Source: Ichthyophonus hoferi (lineage: Eukaryota; Opisthokonta; Ichthyosporea; Ichthyophonida; Ichthyophonidae). Taken from it: 14,188 bases of DNA. Below are positions 12,101-14,188 of the stretch, piece after piece; within the stretch, counting starts at the first letter, position 1; each line of letters starts with the position of its first letter. The translations under genes were made by a program, and so were the position numbers. The DNA is taken from assembly GCA_002751075.1 (NCBI GenBank), contig NAOQ01000021.1, forward strand, positions 196,623 to 210,810. Direction: 5' to 3'. A model generated the notes under the pieces. The model saw nothing but the letters and a program-made list of their open reading frames with translations, did no database searches and had not been told where the DNA came from.

Positions 12101-14113
12101 AAGAGGTCTTTGATAAAATGGTTATTAGTCTGAGCAATTTTACCGGCTTAGAGGTTAGTTTACCTCCCTCTGCTTAGTTTGGTTTTATTGAACTGTTTTT
12201 CGTCTTGATTGGTGTAAAGCACTATGATAATTGCCGGTTTAAAAATATTGTAATTATATAACAATGTAATATTATTAAATAAGTATAAAAAGGTCATGCT
12301 AACCTAGAACTAATGACGTATCATATAACTATAAGGTTAATCTAATCATACTATACCTTACTCACTCTCGTTGCTCTCATCTCATTGGTATTTATTTCTG
12401 TTGCTTTCGCTTTCCTTGTCTACATTAATTTATTAATCCAATTAGATTGTTGAGGTAAAATTTCACATATATATATAGATAATAATGGGTTGGATTGAGG
12501 ATATTTATAAAGCCTTATATAGCCTTATAGCACACACCGTACTTACCCGAGTATTTCCTTATTTAGACACCAAATGAAGAGGATGGTAAAAAAGAGCTGT
12601 CATTGGCTGTGCAATTTGGACTAAACTACAAAGCGCAATTAGCTGCTATTACAAGTATGTGTATATATCCGTTTAATTAATCATAGTATTATTACTATTA
12701 TTATTATTGTCGCTGTGCCTCCAATAGTATCAAGTATGTGATCATGTATTAGCTGCTGGTAAAACAAAAGACCTCTGACCACAAGGCTGCACATCAACAA
12801 AACTACAATAGCACCTAGATGGAGCTATGCCATATTCTTAGATACATATATTTGTCTGTATATCTCTATATTCATGAACATTTAAATTGCAAAGTCTTTC
12901 TGGTTATTATTAATAATATGATATATACATATATTTATTGTTGTGAAATTATTTGTTTAGTTAATTAATTGTATTGATTGGTTTAGACATTTTTTTATTT
13001 ATTTAACTGTCGACCTTTCTACCTAAGGAAACATAAAATACCAGCTTTACTGGCCTAATTATTTAAAACAATCCAAGTACTCCCATTGGTTCTGTGCATA
13101 TTATAAATTTTAAATTGCCAGATTAACATGGAACATGATATTATTCTACACCATCTATAATATAATACAGTATCATATAATTTAATAACATTGAATTGAA
13201 TACAATGCAATACAATACAGTGCAGTACAATACATTTTATTACAATATAATATAATATAATATAATACAATGTAATATGGTATAAAGTGATACATTTGTT
13301 ACATCTAACAATTGTAATGGCAATCAGTGTTTTCATTGGCTAGAGAGAATGGCGATATGCTATCGGAGGGGTGGAAGAATGTGTTTGAATGTATGAGAAA
13401 GCTGTTTCAAGCCAAGCTACTGCCTGCCAGTATGCTAAAACTAGAGGTAGGAAGCTGTTAGTATATACCTATCTACCTATTTATGATAGAATGGGTCTCT
13501 GCATGTTGCTAAGGTATATATATGCTTGGTTGTCTATTGTATTTACTTTTTTATTGTAGGTGACTTAGTGGGTCCGTATTGGCTAGCTGTCTTAGTTATT
13601 TGTGTCTTGGTATATAGAAATATTATTTCATATTATATTATTATTATATTATATTATTATCATATGTTATATTGTATACTATATTATTATATCTTATCAT
13701 ATCTTACCATATCTTATTACATATTATTATGCCATCTCCTGTCGTCTAATCACTGATACTAATCTAACTATTCACCAATAGGATCGGGTCGATACTAGAG
13801 GATTTATTGTACTGCAAGAGCCTAAAATAGCGGTAAGTAACATAGAGTGACATAGTTTATGTATAGTGGTGTATGTATGTATATGTGTCTATATGTATGT
13901 ATATATATTTGTATTAGTCTATGACGTGGATACTATGTATTTTTATTGATGCGCCTGTTTAAAGACGCAATATGATAGGAAGTTATTAATAGCTATCCAT
14001 TTTGATTGGTACAGAAGACTCAATCTAAGGACTCGTGGAGTCTCTCTGGATTGGCTGCCTGGATGATTTACAGTGAACCAGAGCCCAATCAGGTTGCACC
14101 TAGAGAACTTGAG
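369..14113 (+). CDS. GBF1: GBF1-type large Arf-GEF (Golgi brefeldin-A-resistance factor), partial gene, 28 exons
   Basis: The family catalyses GDP/GTP exchange on Arf1-class GTPases at the cis-Golgi and ER-Golgi intermediate membranes, driving COPI coat recruitment. What is seen: 28 exons with AG/GT borders join without a frame break into 844 codons. They align in order with human GBF1 from the end of DCB (CFRI-type segment, exon 1) through HUS (NYDC box, residues 294-297), Sec7 (about residues 428-625; PGEA finger, LNVDQHN motif) and into HDS1 (VFDKMVISL, exon 24). The first visible codon is phase 0 behind an acceptor and the last exon ends phase 0 at a donor, so the gene runs off both ends. 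The HUS-Sec7 linker is shorter than in human. Other Sec7 families (BIG, cytohesin, EFA6) fit less well, because the sequence outside Sec7 also matches GBF1. No regulatory region is in the window. Confidence 0.96.
406..934 (+). other. Intron 1
   Basis: 529 bases, GTAAGT to ATATAG. It contains the 40-base tandem repeat at 421-532 and a CCAATCA at 892-898, 37 bases before the acceptor. The rest is AT-rich sequence in which I see no other feature. Confidence 0.85.
421..532. repeat. 40-base minisatellite, nearly 3 copies
   Basis: Copies start at 421, 461 and 501, each opening TCCTG(C/T)TTA and carrying TTTATTGG(C/G). The period is exactly 40. The third copy is cut short at about 532. Copies differ at several positions, so the array is not recent. 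It begins only 15 bases after the intron 1 donor. Confidence 0.9.
935..995 (+). CDS. GBF1: GBF1 exon 2: end of DCB
   Basis: 61 bases. After the two phase bases it reads LLRKTAEQTLFDIVVRLYS, matching human LLRKSAEHTLVDMVQLLFT closely. This is the terminal helix of DCB. The donor is GTATGT. The last two bases AG join A of exon 3 to give Arg33. A minus-strand open frame over this exon is an antisense shadow. Confidence 0.96.
996..1451 (+). other. Intron 2
   Basis: 456 bases, GTATGT to TGTACAG. It holds TGATTGG at 1007-1013, right after the donor, another ATTGG at about 1064, a TA microsatellite ending near 1266, and an ATACTATAC-rich stretch before the acceptor. Confidence 0.85.
1452..1554 (+). 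CDS. GBF1: GBF1 exon 3: DCB end and start of linker
   Basis: One phase base, then 34 codons (residues 33-67), opening LNEFSEDDDVELGTHDLLPR. The family is poorly conserved after DCB, so the call rests on phase, the GTATGT donor, and the following exon being in frame. The content is acidic, as in the human DCB-HUS linker. Confidence 0.85.
1777..1931 (+). CDS. GBF1: GBF1 exon 4: acidic DCB-HUS linker
   Basis: 155 bases, residues 68-119. It starts RVPSQDDLSPMK and then has a Glu/Asp/Lys-rich stretch containing five consecutive Glu. It is predicted disordered or helical and has no recognisable domain. The start at AGG was chosen because only this acceptor (CTTAAAG) keeps phase 0 with exon 3. A later AG, two bases downstream, breaks phase. 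The acceptor is weak, so the start is less sure than the end (GTATAT donor). Open reading upstream to an ATG at 1726 is intron read-through, not a gene start. Confidence 0.8.
1932..2300 (+). other. Intron 4
   Basis: 369 bases, GTATAT to TATACAG. GTGTATG-rich around 2045-2110. The reverse strand reads as Thr/Tyr/His low complexity, which is not a gene. This is one of four introns without any ATTGG/CCAAT. Confidence 0.8.
2301..2339 (+). CDS. GBF1: GBF1 exon 5: linker micro-exon
   Basis: 39 bases giving R119, then TKVALAREATVW and two bases of a Gly codon. It is supported by a clear TTTATACAG acceptor, a GTAAGT donor and phase continuity on both sides (1 base in, 2 bases out). There is no recognisable motif, as expected in this linker. 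Confidence 0.8.
2340..3028 (+). other. Intron 5
   Basis: 689 bases, GTAAGT to TTTACAG. It contains CCAATCA at 2514-2520, ATTGG near 2764, an AT-rich self-complementary stretch near 2645-2680, and an ATCT microsatellite at about 2951-2974. No further exon is needed for phase and none is seen. Confidence 0.8.
3029..3066 (+). CDS. GBF1: GBF1 exon 6: linker micro-exon
   Basis: 38 bases, reading G132 then ADQSLVASDESE and one base G. The acceptor TTTTACAG and donor GTAAGT are both good. It ends acidic and joins exon 7 as Glu. A competing acceptor at 3180-3181 would lead to an early stop (see the entry at 3182). Confidence 0.82.
3182..3204 (+). pseudogene. Probable stranded piece of exon 7
   Basis: If spliced from exon 6 this stretch reads DPDIFDIE and then meets TAA (3205-3207). 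Without bases 3205-3487 it would run straight on, in frame, into IEPKAPYGL of exon 7. The likeliest reading is that it was the original start of exon 7, separated when the repeat array arose. It could instead be a poison exon, or chance. Confidence 0.45.
3205..3485. repeat. Degenerate ~54-base tandem array ending in a splice acceptor
   Basis: About five diverged units with the pattern CAATaGACCCC..CTACTATAT..TATACAG. CAAT anchors lie near 3209, 3263, 3316 and 3451, and an extra unit lies near 3400-3420. One unit has a run of ten C (3325-3334). Several units end in TACAG or TTCAG, and the last ends in the acceptor used for exon 7. Confidence 0.75.
3486..3607 (+). CDS. GBF1: GBF1 exon 7: start of HUS domain
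   Basis: Two phase bases then 40 codons (residues 145-185). It reads IEPKAPYGLASLKELFRLLT, matching human VPYGLPCIRELFRFLIS at the start of HUS. HUS binds DCB and helps position the GEF on membranes and Rab/Arf partners. The donor GTATGC ends it in phase 0. The open frame continuing past 3607 is intron read-through rich in THTH/HTH. Confidence 0.95.
3608..4086 (+). other. Intron 7
   Basis: 479 bases, GTATGC to CCCCATAG. It has an ATGTGT/ACACAT-rich start, ATTGG near 3906, an ATCAT pentamer run (about 4003-4024) and a long AT palindrome (4021-4042). Confidence 0.85.
4021..4042. repeat. 22-base perfect palindrome
   Basis: Centred on CATG, with arms ATATTATAT(C)/(G)ATATAATAT. Every position is paired. 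It sits at the end of an ATCAT run 45 bases before exon 8 and could form a hairpin in the pre-mRNA or a cruciform. In AT-rich sequence this may simply be slippage. Confidence 0.85.
4087..4185 (+). CDS. GBF1: GBF1 exon 8: HUS
   Basis: 33 codons (residues 186-218), from LLTTAMEIGG to IENEMCRNMFD. It matches human LLTVALES..LLGLIKDEMCRHLFQ. Phase 0 at both ends, acceptor CCATAG, donor GTAAGT. Confidence 0.96.
4186..4832 (+). other. Intron 8
   Basis: 647 bases, GTAAGT to GGTGGTAG. It holds TA repeats (4200-4230, 4680-4694), ATAGTATA-rich sequence (4430-4510), a T12 run (4553-4564) and TGATTGG at 4764-4770. There are several further ATTGG, one only ten bases before the acceptor. Confidence 0.85.
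4833..4925 (+). CDS. GBF1: GBF1 exon 9: HUS
   Basis: 31 codons (residues 219-249), VAKTDSLQLFTLSLRLGLLT then FVTLRSHLKFQ. It matches human LNLYAASLRVCFLLFESMREHLKFQ. Starting at GTT (acceptor GGTAG) gives exactly the human spacing to exon 8. A second AG nine bases on, before ACA, is also in phase and would drop Val-Ala-Lys, so minor alternative splicing is possible. Confidence 0.93.
4985..5043. repeat. (TAA)n microsatellite
   Basis: 59 bases of uninterrupted TAA, close to 20 units, followed by interrupted ATA/GTA units to about 5110. It lies 59 bases after the exon 9 donor. Such a long pure array is likely length-variable between individuals. Confidence 0.95.
5323..5343. repeat. Perfect 8-bp stem hairpin pairing CCAAT with ATTGG
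   Basis: CCAATAGC (5323-5330), loop AGCTA, GCTATTGG (5336-5343). The arms are exact complements and hold the CCAAT/ATTGG core that recurs through these introns. Confidence 0.85.
5823..5915 (+). CDS. GBF1: GBF1 exon 10: HUS
   Basis: 31 codons (residues 250-280): MERFLDLLMLHIDQ, then SPEHQEMALDIILQ. It matches human MEMYIKKLMEIIT..YEMKEMALEAIVQ. The ATG at its start is an internal Met, not a translation start, because the acceptor TCCAATCAG precedes it and phase 0 continues from exon 9. The donor is GTATGG. Confidence 0.95.
5916..6251 (+). other. Intron 10
   Basis: 336 bases, GTATGG to GCCTCAG. CCAATCA at 5931-5937 sits 15 bases after the donor and a CCAAT near 6235 close to the acceptor. Between them is a CCATTATATTA-type low-complexity stretch (about 6065-6190). 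Confidence 0.85.
6252..6353 (+). CDS. GBF1: GBF1 exon 11: HUS box
   Basis: 34 codons (residues 281-314): LCREPGLVVELYVNYDCNLF, then CSDLCERLMKFLSE. It carries the HUS box NYDC (294-297), the most conserved element outside Sec7 in BIG/GBF Arf-GEFs, important for the DCB-HUS interaction. It matches human VTELYINYDCDYYCSNLFEE. The open frame running in from 6162 is intron sequence. Confidence 0.97.
6354..6777 (+). other. Intron 11
   Basis: 424 bases, GTAGGT to TCCTGCAG, with a good pyrimidine tract before the acceptor. CCAATCA at 6691-6697, CCAAT near 6712, and two ATTGG near 6416 and 6503. The rest is plain AT-rich sequence. Confidence 0.85.
6778..6917 (+). CDS. GBF1: GBF1 exon 12: end of HUS and start of linker
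   Basis: 46 codons plus GA (residues 315-361): HSFANSGQLLSTHMLALEAL then FCVVDAIQLRCD. It matches human NAFPVSGQLYTTHLLSLDALLTVIDS. After about residue 342 it becomes Thr/Pro-rich (TAPHTPPTDRQGH), the start of the flexible linker to Sec7. The donor is GTAAGT. Confidence 0.95.
6918..7368 (+). other. Intron 12, low-complexity TTATACTA array
   Basis: 451 bases, GTAAGT to TACCAATAG. From about 7019 to 7290 it is nearly all TTATACTA/TTATATTA units, which produce long Tyr/Ile/Leu open frames on the plus strand. These are translation artefacts of the repeat. The acceptor itself contains CCAAT. Confidence 0.88.
7369..7488 (+). CDS. GBF1: GBF1 exon 13: Ser-rich HUS-Sec7 linker
   Basis: One phase base then 39 codons (residues 361-401): NGFQSRQSSSVPSFLESD, IKNSSLSVPTSPSVF, SVMRHA. 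Ser-rich with SP sites (TSPS), so possibly phosphorylated. There is no domain. The linker in human GBF1 is longer. The donor is GTAATT. Phase from exon 12 (GA + A, Glu) supports it. Confidence 0.88.
7580..7613. repeat. (CT)n microsatellite in intron 13
   Basis: 34 bases of CT with a single G interruption. It lies 123 bases before the exon 14 acceptor in a 248-base intron, and as a pyrimidine tract might bind PTB-type factors. That last point is inference only. Confidence 0.9.
7711..7725. repeat. CCAAT/ATTGG mini-hairpin beside the exon 14 acceptor
   Basis: CCAAT, five bases, then ATTGG, ending 11 bases before the exon 14 3' splice site. The second half is part of a full TGATTGG (7719-7725). 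The five-base stem is weak on its own. Confidence 0.6.
7737..7803 (+). CDS. GBF1: GBF1 exon 14: basic Gly/Lys linker
   Basis: One phase base then 22 codons (residues 401-423): SMSSLAGHKGSGALKGKV, MNNK. The start after AATATCAG was chosen because the stronger-looking TTGCAG twenty bases later gives a frame with an immediate stop. The donor is GTGAGG. No motif is recognised. The basic character contrasts with the acidic linker of exons 3-6. Confidence 0.82.
7804..8113 (+). other. Intron 14
   Basis: 310 bases, GTGAGG to GTTGATAG. It holds the 36-base tandem repeat (7826-7933), CCAAT near 7953 and a TA/TG microsatellite (about 7990-8018). Confidence 0.85.
7826..7933. repeat. 36-base minisatellite, 3 copies
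   Basis: TCCATATATA recurs at 7827, 7863 and 7899, exactly 36 bases apart, each followed by (G/A)(G/A)TTT(A/G)TAGTTAT. The copies are moderately diverged. The array starts 22 bases inside intron 14. Confidence 0.9.
8114..8221 (+). CDS. GBF1: GBF1 exon 15: start of Sec7 domain
   Basis: 36 codons (residues 424-459): LRELRRNKQLLLEACTLFNE then KPSKGVQFLQ. It matches human IKNKKKLLITGTEQFNQKPKKGIQFLQ, the first helices of Sec7. Phase 0 at both ends, donor GTAGGT. The minus-strand open frame here is a shadow. Confidence 0.97.
8222..8589 (+). other. Intron 15
   Basis: 368 bases, GTAGGT to AATTTTCAG. It contains the perfect 44-base tandem duplication (8415-8502) and a CCAAT nine bases before the acceptor. 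Confidence 0.85.
8415..8502. repeat. Perfect tandem duplication, 44 bases x 2
   Basis: 8415-8458 and 8459-8502 are identical, each beginning CACATACTATCATACC and ending CTATATAATGGT. The identity implies a very recent event, a population polymorphism, or an assembly artefact. Confidence 0.95.
8590..8683 (+). CDS. GBF1: GBF1 exon 16: Sec7
   Basis: 31 codons plus one base (residues 460-491): EQAMIPSPPLPYEDELVVFL then RSSPQLDKAKV. It matches human EKGLLTIPMDNTEVAQWLRENPRLDKKMIG. The donor is GTACGT. The last G joins GT of exon 17 to give Gly491. Confidence 0.96.
8975..9089 (+). CDS. GBF1: GBF1 exon 17: Sec7
   Basis: Two phase bases, 37 codons and two bases (residues 491-529): EFIGRPDQVAVLTAYTSTIH then MTDERIDNSLRDFLEGF. 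It matches human EFVSDRKNIDLLESFVSTFSFQGLRLDEALRLYLEAF. The donor GTGTGT runs directly into a GTATAT hexamer array. The reading frame stays open into the intron as a Val-Tyr repeat until a stop at 9226. Confidence 0.96.
9090..9592 (+). other. Intron 17
   Basis: 503 bases, GTGTGT to CATCACACAG. The hexamer array lies at the donor end, then mostly unique AT-rich sequence with TGATTGG at 9391-9397 and 9555-9561. GACGTCAT lies at about 9578-9585 and resembles a CRE-like palindrome, possibly by chance. Confidence 0.85.
9094..9159. repeat. (GTATAT)n hexamer array at a 5' splice site
   Basis: Eleven perfect GTATAT units, followed by GTAT tetramers to about 9190. It starts four bases after the exon 17 donor, and each unit itself resembles a donor (GTATAT is used as one at introns 4 and 23). 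Confidence 0.93.
9593..9655 (+). CDS. GBF1: GBF1 exon 18: Sec7 catalytic glutamate
   Basis: One phase base, 20 codons and two bases (residues 529-550): R-LPGEAQIIFRIMEAFADQYH. It matches human RLPGEAPVIQRLLEAFTERW. Glu533 (codon 9603-9605) is the glutamic finger (human Glu794) that displaces Mg and GDP from Arf. The following Ala is also conserved (human Ala795). The donor GTTTGT is less typical. An active exchange factor is predicted. Confidence 0.97.
   Translation: MTWGSPNHFPHYGSICRPIP
9656..9961 (+). other. Intron 18
   Basis: 306 bases, GTTTGT to GTGTACAG. It holds an AATATAATATA stretch (about 9728-9790), an ACACAC/ATATAC-rich stretch (9885-9925) and ATTGG near 9950, ten bases before the acceptor. 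The open frame from 9810 into exon 19 is intron read-through. Confidence 0.85.
9962..10052 (+). CDS. GBF1: GBF1 exon 19: Sec7 motif 2 and brefeldin-contact region
   Basis: One phase base and 30 codons (residues 550-580): ANPSVADDTDSIFVLAYA then IIMLNVDQHNPR. It matches human FSLAYAVIMLNTDQHN, the hydrophobic Arf-binding groove. Met571 (10023-10025) corresponds to human GBF1 Met832, whose change to Leu confers brefeldin A resistance, so a drug-sensitive enzyme is predicted. The donor GTAGGT was chosen after AGG to keep phase with exon 20. Confidence 0.97.
10301..10344 (+). CDS. GBF1: GBF1 exon 20: Sec7
   Basis: 14 codons plus two bases (residues 581-595): VKKRMTVEDFIKNQ. It matches human PMTLEEFRKNL and plant GNOM VKKKMTEEDFIRN. 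Acceptor GGATGTAG, donor GTGAGC. CG joins T of exon 21 to give Arg. Confidence 0.95.
10345..10792 (+). other. Intron 20
   Basis: 448 bases, GTGAGC to TATCTGCAG. It contains CATACTATCAT-type units (about 10480-10565) resembling the intron 15 duplication, TGATTGG at 10609-10615, and TAATTAACTA-rich sequence near 10715-10735. Confidence 0.85.
10793..10887 (+). CDS. GBF1: GBF1 exon 21: end of Sec7
   Basis: One phase base, 31 codons and one base (residues 595-627): GLNAGKDFSKEFLSEIYQSI then KTNEIIMPDEA. It matches human GVNGGKDFEQDILEDMYHAIKNEEIVMPEE, the closing helices of Sec7. The IVMP/IIMP ending is typical of GBF1. The donor is GTATGT. Confidence 0.97.
10888..11194 (+). other. Intron 21
   Basis: 307 bases, GTATGT to ATTTCACAG. 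TA-rich near 10979-11000, CCAAT near 11030, TGATTGG at 11065-11071, and an AGATATAGATAGAGAT stretch after it. Confidence 0.85.
11195..11274 (+). CDS. GBF1: GBF1 exon 22: Sec7-HDS1 connector
   Basis: Two phase bases and 26 codons (residues 627-653): GATYDNYFWSEMLKKGYN then PLYGDYIS. It matches human TGLVRENYVWNVLLHRGATPEG. The NY-W-LL-G pattern is conserved in the family just after Sec7. The donor is GTGAGT. Confidence 0.94.
11275..11745 (+). other. Intron 22
   Basis: 471 bases, GTGAGT to CCAATCACAG. Most of it is an imperfect duplication that includes a second copy of the acceptor. See the repeat entry at 11405. Confidence 0.88.
11405..11751. repeat. Imperfect duplication that copies the exon 23 splice acceptor
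   Basis: Copy A (about 11405-11584) and copy B (about 11610-11751) share AGAATTATCCACT and a TTAATTA(A/G)CA motif. The last 17 bases, ACCAATCACAGACATGC, are identical at 11568-11584 and 11735-11751. The second instance spans the real intron-exon border and includes six exon bases. A third, shorter TGTGATTTTAATTA-type match lies near 11326. Confidence 0.85.
11746..11835 (+). CDS. GBF1: GBF1 exon 23: start of HDS1
   Basis: 30 codons (residues 654-683): TCSADYDHDMFQVIWGPAVA then AISYIFDTAQ. It matches human SYDLDLFTMTWGPTIAALSYVFDKS. The start after CACAG is the only one giving phase 0 with exon 22. The donor is GTATAT. Confidence 0.95.
12028..12153 (+). CDS. GBF1: GBF1 exon 24: HDS1
   Basis: 42 codons (residues 684-725): NEVVVQRAIQGFKQCATLAA, HFQLKEVFDKMVISLSNFTG, LE. 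It matches human [41 protein letters not shown]. HDS1 binds phosphoinositides and lipid-droplet or Golgi membranes in human GBF1. The acceptor is CCAATCAG and the donor GTTAGT. Confidence 0.97.
12154..12566 (+). other. Intron 24
   Basis: 413 bases, GTTAGT to TTATTTAG. TGATTGG at 12206-12212, ATTGG near 12384, CCAAT near 12436, and a pyrimidine-rich stretch around 12355-12425. No exon-like sequence was seen. Confidence 0.85.
12567..12654 (+). CDS. GBF1: GBF1 exon 25: HDS1
   Basis: 29 codons plus one base (residues 726-755): TPNEEDGKKELSLAVQFGLN then YKAQLAAIT. It corresponds to human SIENLPSVFGSNPKAHIAAKT. The front is an acidic insertion-prone loop and the KAQLAAIT end is well conserved. The donor is GTATGT. 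Confidence 0.93.
12655..13327 (+). other. Intron 25
   Basis: 673 bases, GTATGT to GGCAATCAG. It has a higher-complexity island at about 12735-12832, TGATTGG at 12975-12981, ATTGG near 13083, and a pentamer-like AATAC/AATAT array (13197-13270). The minus-strand open frame over 13055-13336 is this low-complexity sequence read backwards. Confidence 0.85.
13197..13270. repeat. AATAC/AATAT pentamer low-complexity array
   Basis: Irregular units of AATAC, AATGC and AATAT, becoming pure TAATA toward the end. It lies 57 bases before the exon 26 acceptor. Confidence 0.75.
13328..13446 (+). CDS. GBF1: GBF1 exon 26: HDS1
   Basis: Two phase bases and 39 codons (residues 755-794): FSLARENGDMLSEGWKNVFE then CMRKLFQAKLLPASMLKLE. 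It matches human VFHLAHRHGDILREGWKNIMEAMLQLFRAQLLPKAMVEVE. The start after GCAATCAG is fixed by phase and by the conserved FSLA. A nearer GGCTAG would lose these residues. The donor is GTAGGA. Confidence 0.97.
13447..13781 (+). other. Intron 26
   Basis: 335 bases, GTAGGA to CACCAATAG. ATTGG near 13578 lies in a more complex stretch, then TTATTATATTA and ATATCTTATC low complexity (about 13615-13730). CCAAT is part of the acceptor. Confidence 0.85.
13782..13832 (+). CDS. GBF1: GBF1 exon 27: HDS1
   Basis: 17 codons (residues 795-811): DRVDTRGFIVLQEPKIA. It matches human EDFVDPNGKISLQREE. Phase 0 both sides. The donor is GTAAGT. Confidence 0.93.
14015..14113 (+). CDS. GBF1: GBF1 exon 28: HDS1, last exon in window
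   Basis: 33 codons (residues 812-844): KTQSKDSWSLSGLAAWMIYS then EPEPNQVAPRELE. It corresponds to human STVLSFVSWLTLSGPEQ..ENQEAKRVALE. The acceptor is TTGGTACAG and the donor GTATTT. It ends phase 0, and the gene continues past the window. It holds the only CCAATCA found in an exon (14085-14091). Confidence 0.93.
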
Positions 14114-14147
14114 GTATTTATAGATATTGGTAGCTATGTTGATTTTC

Positions 14148-14150
<3 letters not shown>

Positions 14151-14188
<38 letters not shown>
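14151..14188. repeat. (AT)n microsatellite at window end
   Basis: 38 bases of AT, running off the window inside intron 28, which opens at 14114. The true length is unknown. Confidence 0.95.

Noticed and set aside
13055-13336. Minus-strand open frame of 93 residues (YYIILYYIV-like)
   Set aside because: It is the reverse reading of the AATAC/AATAT array of intron 25 and overlaps the start of exon 26.
1-14188. tRNA, rRNA, CRISPR, operon or bacterial-type signals
   Set aside because: No cloverleaf, spaced direct repeats or ribosome-binding arrangement was seen. The gene is clearly spliced and eukaryotic.
1-14188. LTR, retroviral or DNA-transposon remains
   Set aside because: No reverse transcriptase, integrase, transposase or capsid-like frame and no long terminal repeats were recognised. 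All repeats seen are tandem or low-complexity.

Overview
This is a window of eukaryotic nuclear DNA. It is strongly AT-rich and holds the middle part of one large, intron-dense gene on the plus strand. I traced 28 coding exons (369-14113), each bounded by canonical AG and GT, with every exon-to-exon phase compatible. Together they give 2532 coding bases, or 844 codons, with no internal stop. The product is a large Arf guanine-nucleotide exchange factor of the GBF1/Gea/GNOM family, closest in my reading to animal GBF1. The start codon, promoter, stop codon and 3' end all lie outside the window. By comparison with human GBF1 (1859 residues, recalled from memory), the window covers roughly residues 165 to 1080. 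Residue numbers below count from the first codon visible here.

Layout: exons 1-3 (369-1554) are the end of the DCB domain. Exons 4-6 (1777-3066) are an acidic, poorly conserved linker. Exons 7-12 (3486-6917) are the HUS domain, with its NYDC box in exon 11. Exons 12-14 (to 7803) form the HUS-Sec7 linker. Exons 15-21 (8114-10887) are the catalytic Sec7 domain, with the glutamic finger in exon 18 and the brefeldin-contact methionine in exon 19. Exons 22-28 (11195-14113) run into the HDS1 domain. No second gene, RNA gene, CRISPR array or intact mobile element was found on either strand. The minus-strand open frames are low-complexity or antisense shadows.

About 80 percent of the window is intron (182 to 897 bases each). 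The introns hold TA, TAA, CT, GTATAT and pentamer microsatellites and several minisatellites with periods of 36, 40, 44 and about 54 bases. The most striking intronic signal is the 7-mer TGATTGG/CCAATCA. I find it 22 times, 21 of them outside exons, spread over 17 of the 27 complete introns and usually once per intron. Base composition alone predicts about one. Two introns show duplicated sequence carrying 3' splice-site-like ends: intron 6, where a repeat array appears to have split exon 7, and intron 22, where the exon 23 acceptor is duplicated 167 bases upstream.

Organism: the GBF1-like sequence, canonical U2-type introns and standard genetic code fit an animal or close relative. The very AT-rich, moderately sized introns would suit an invertebrate, perhaps a sponge. 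That last step is a guess from general appearance.
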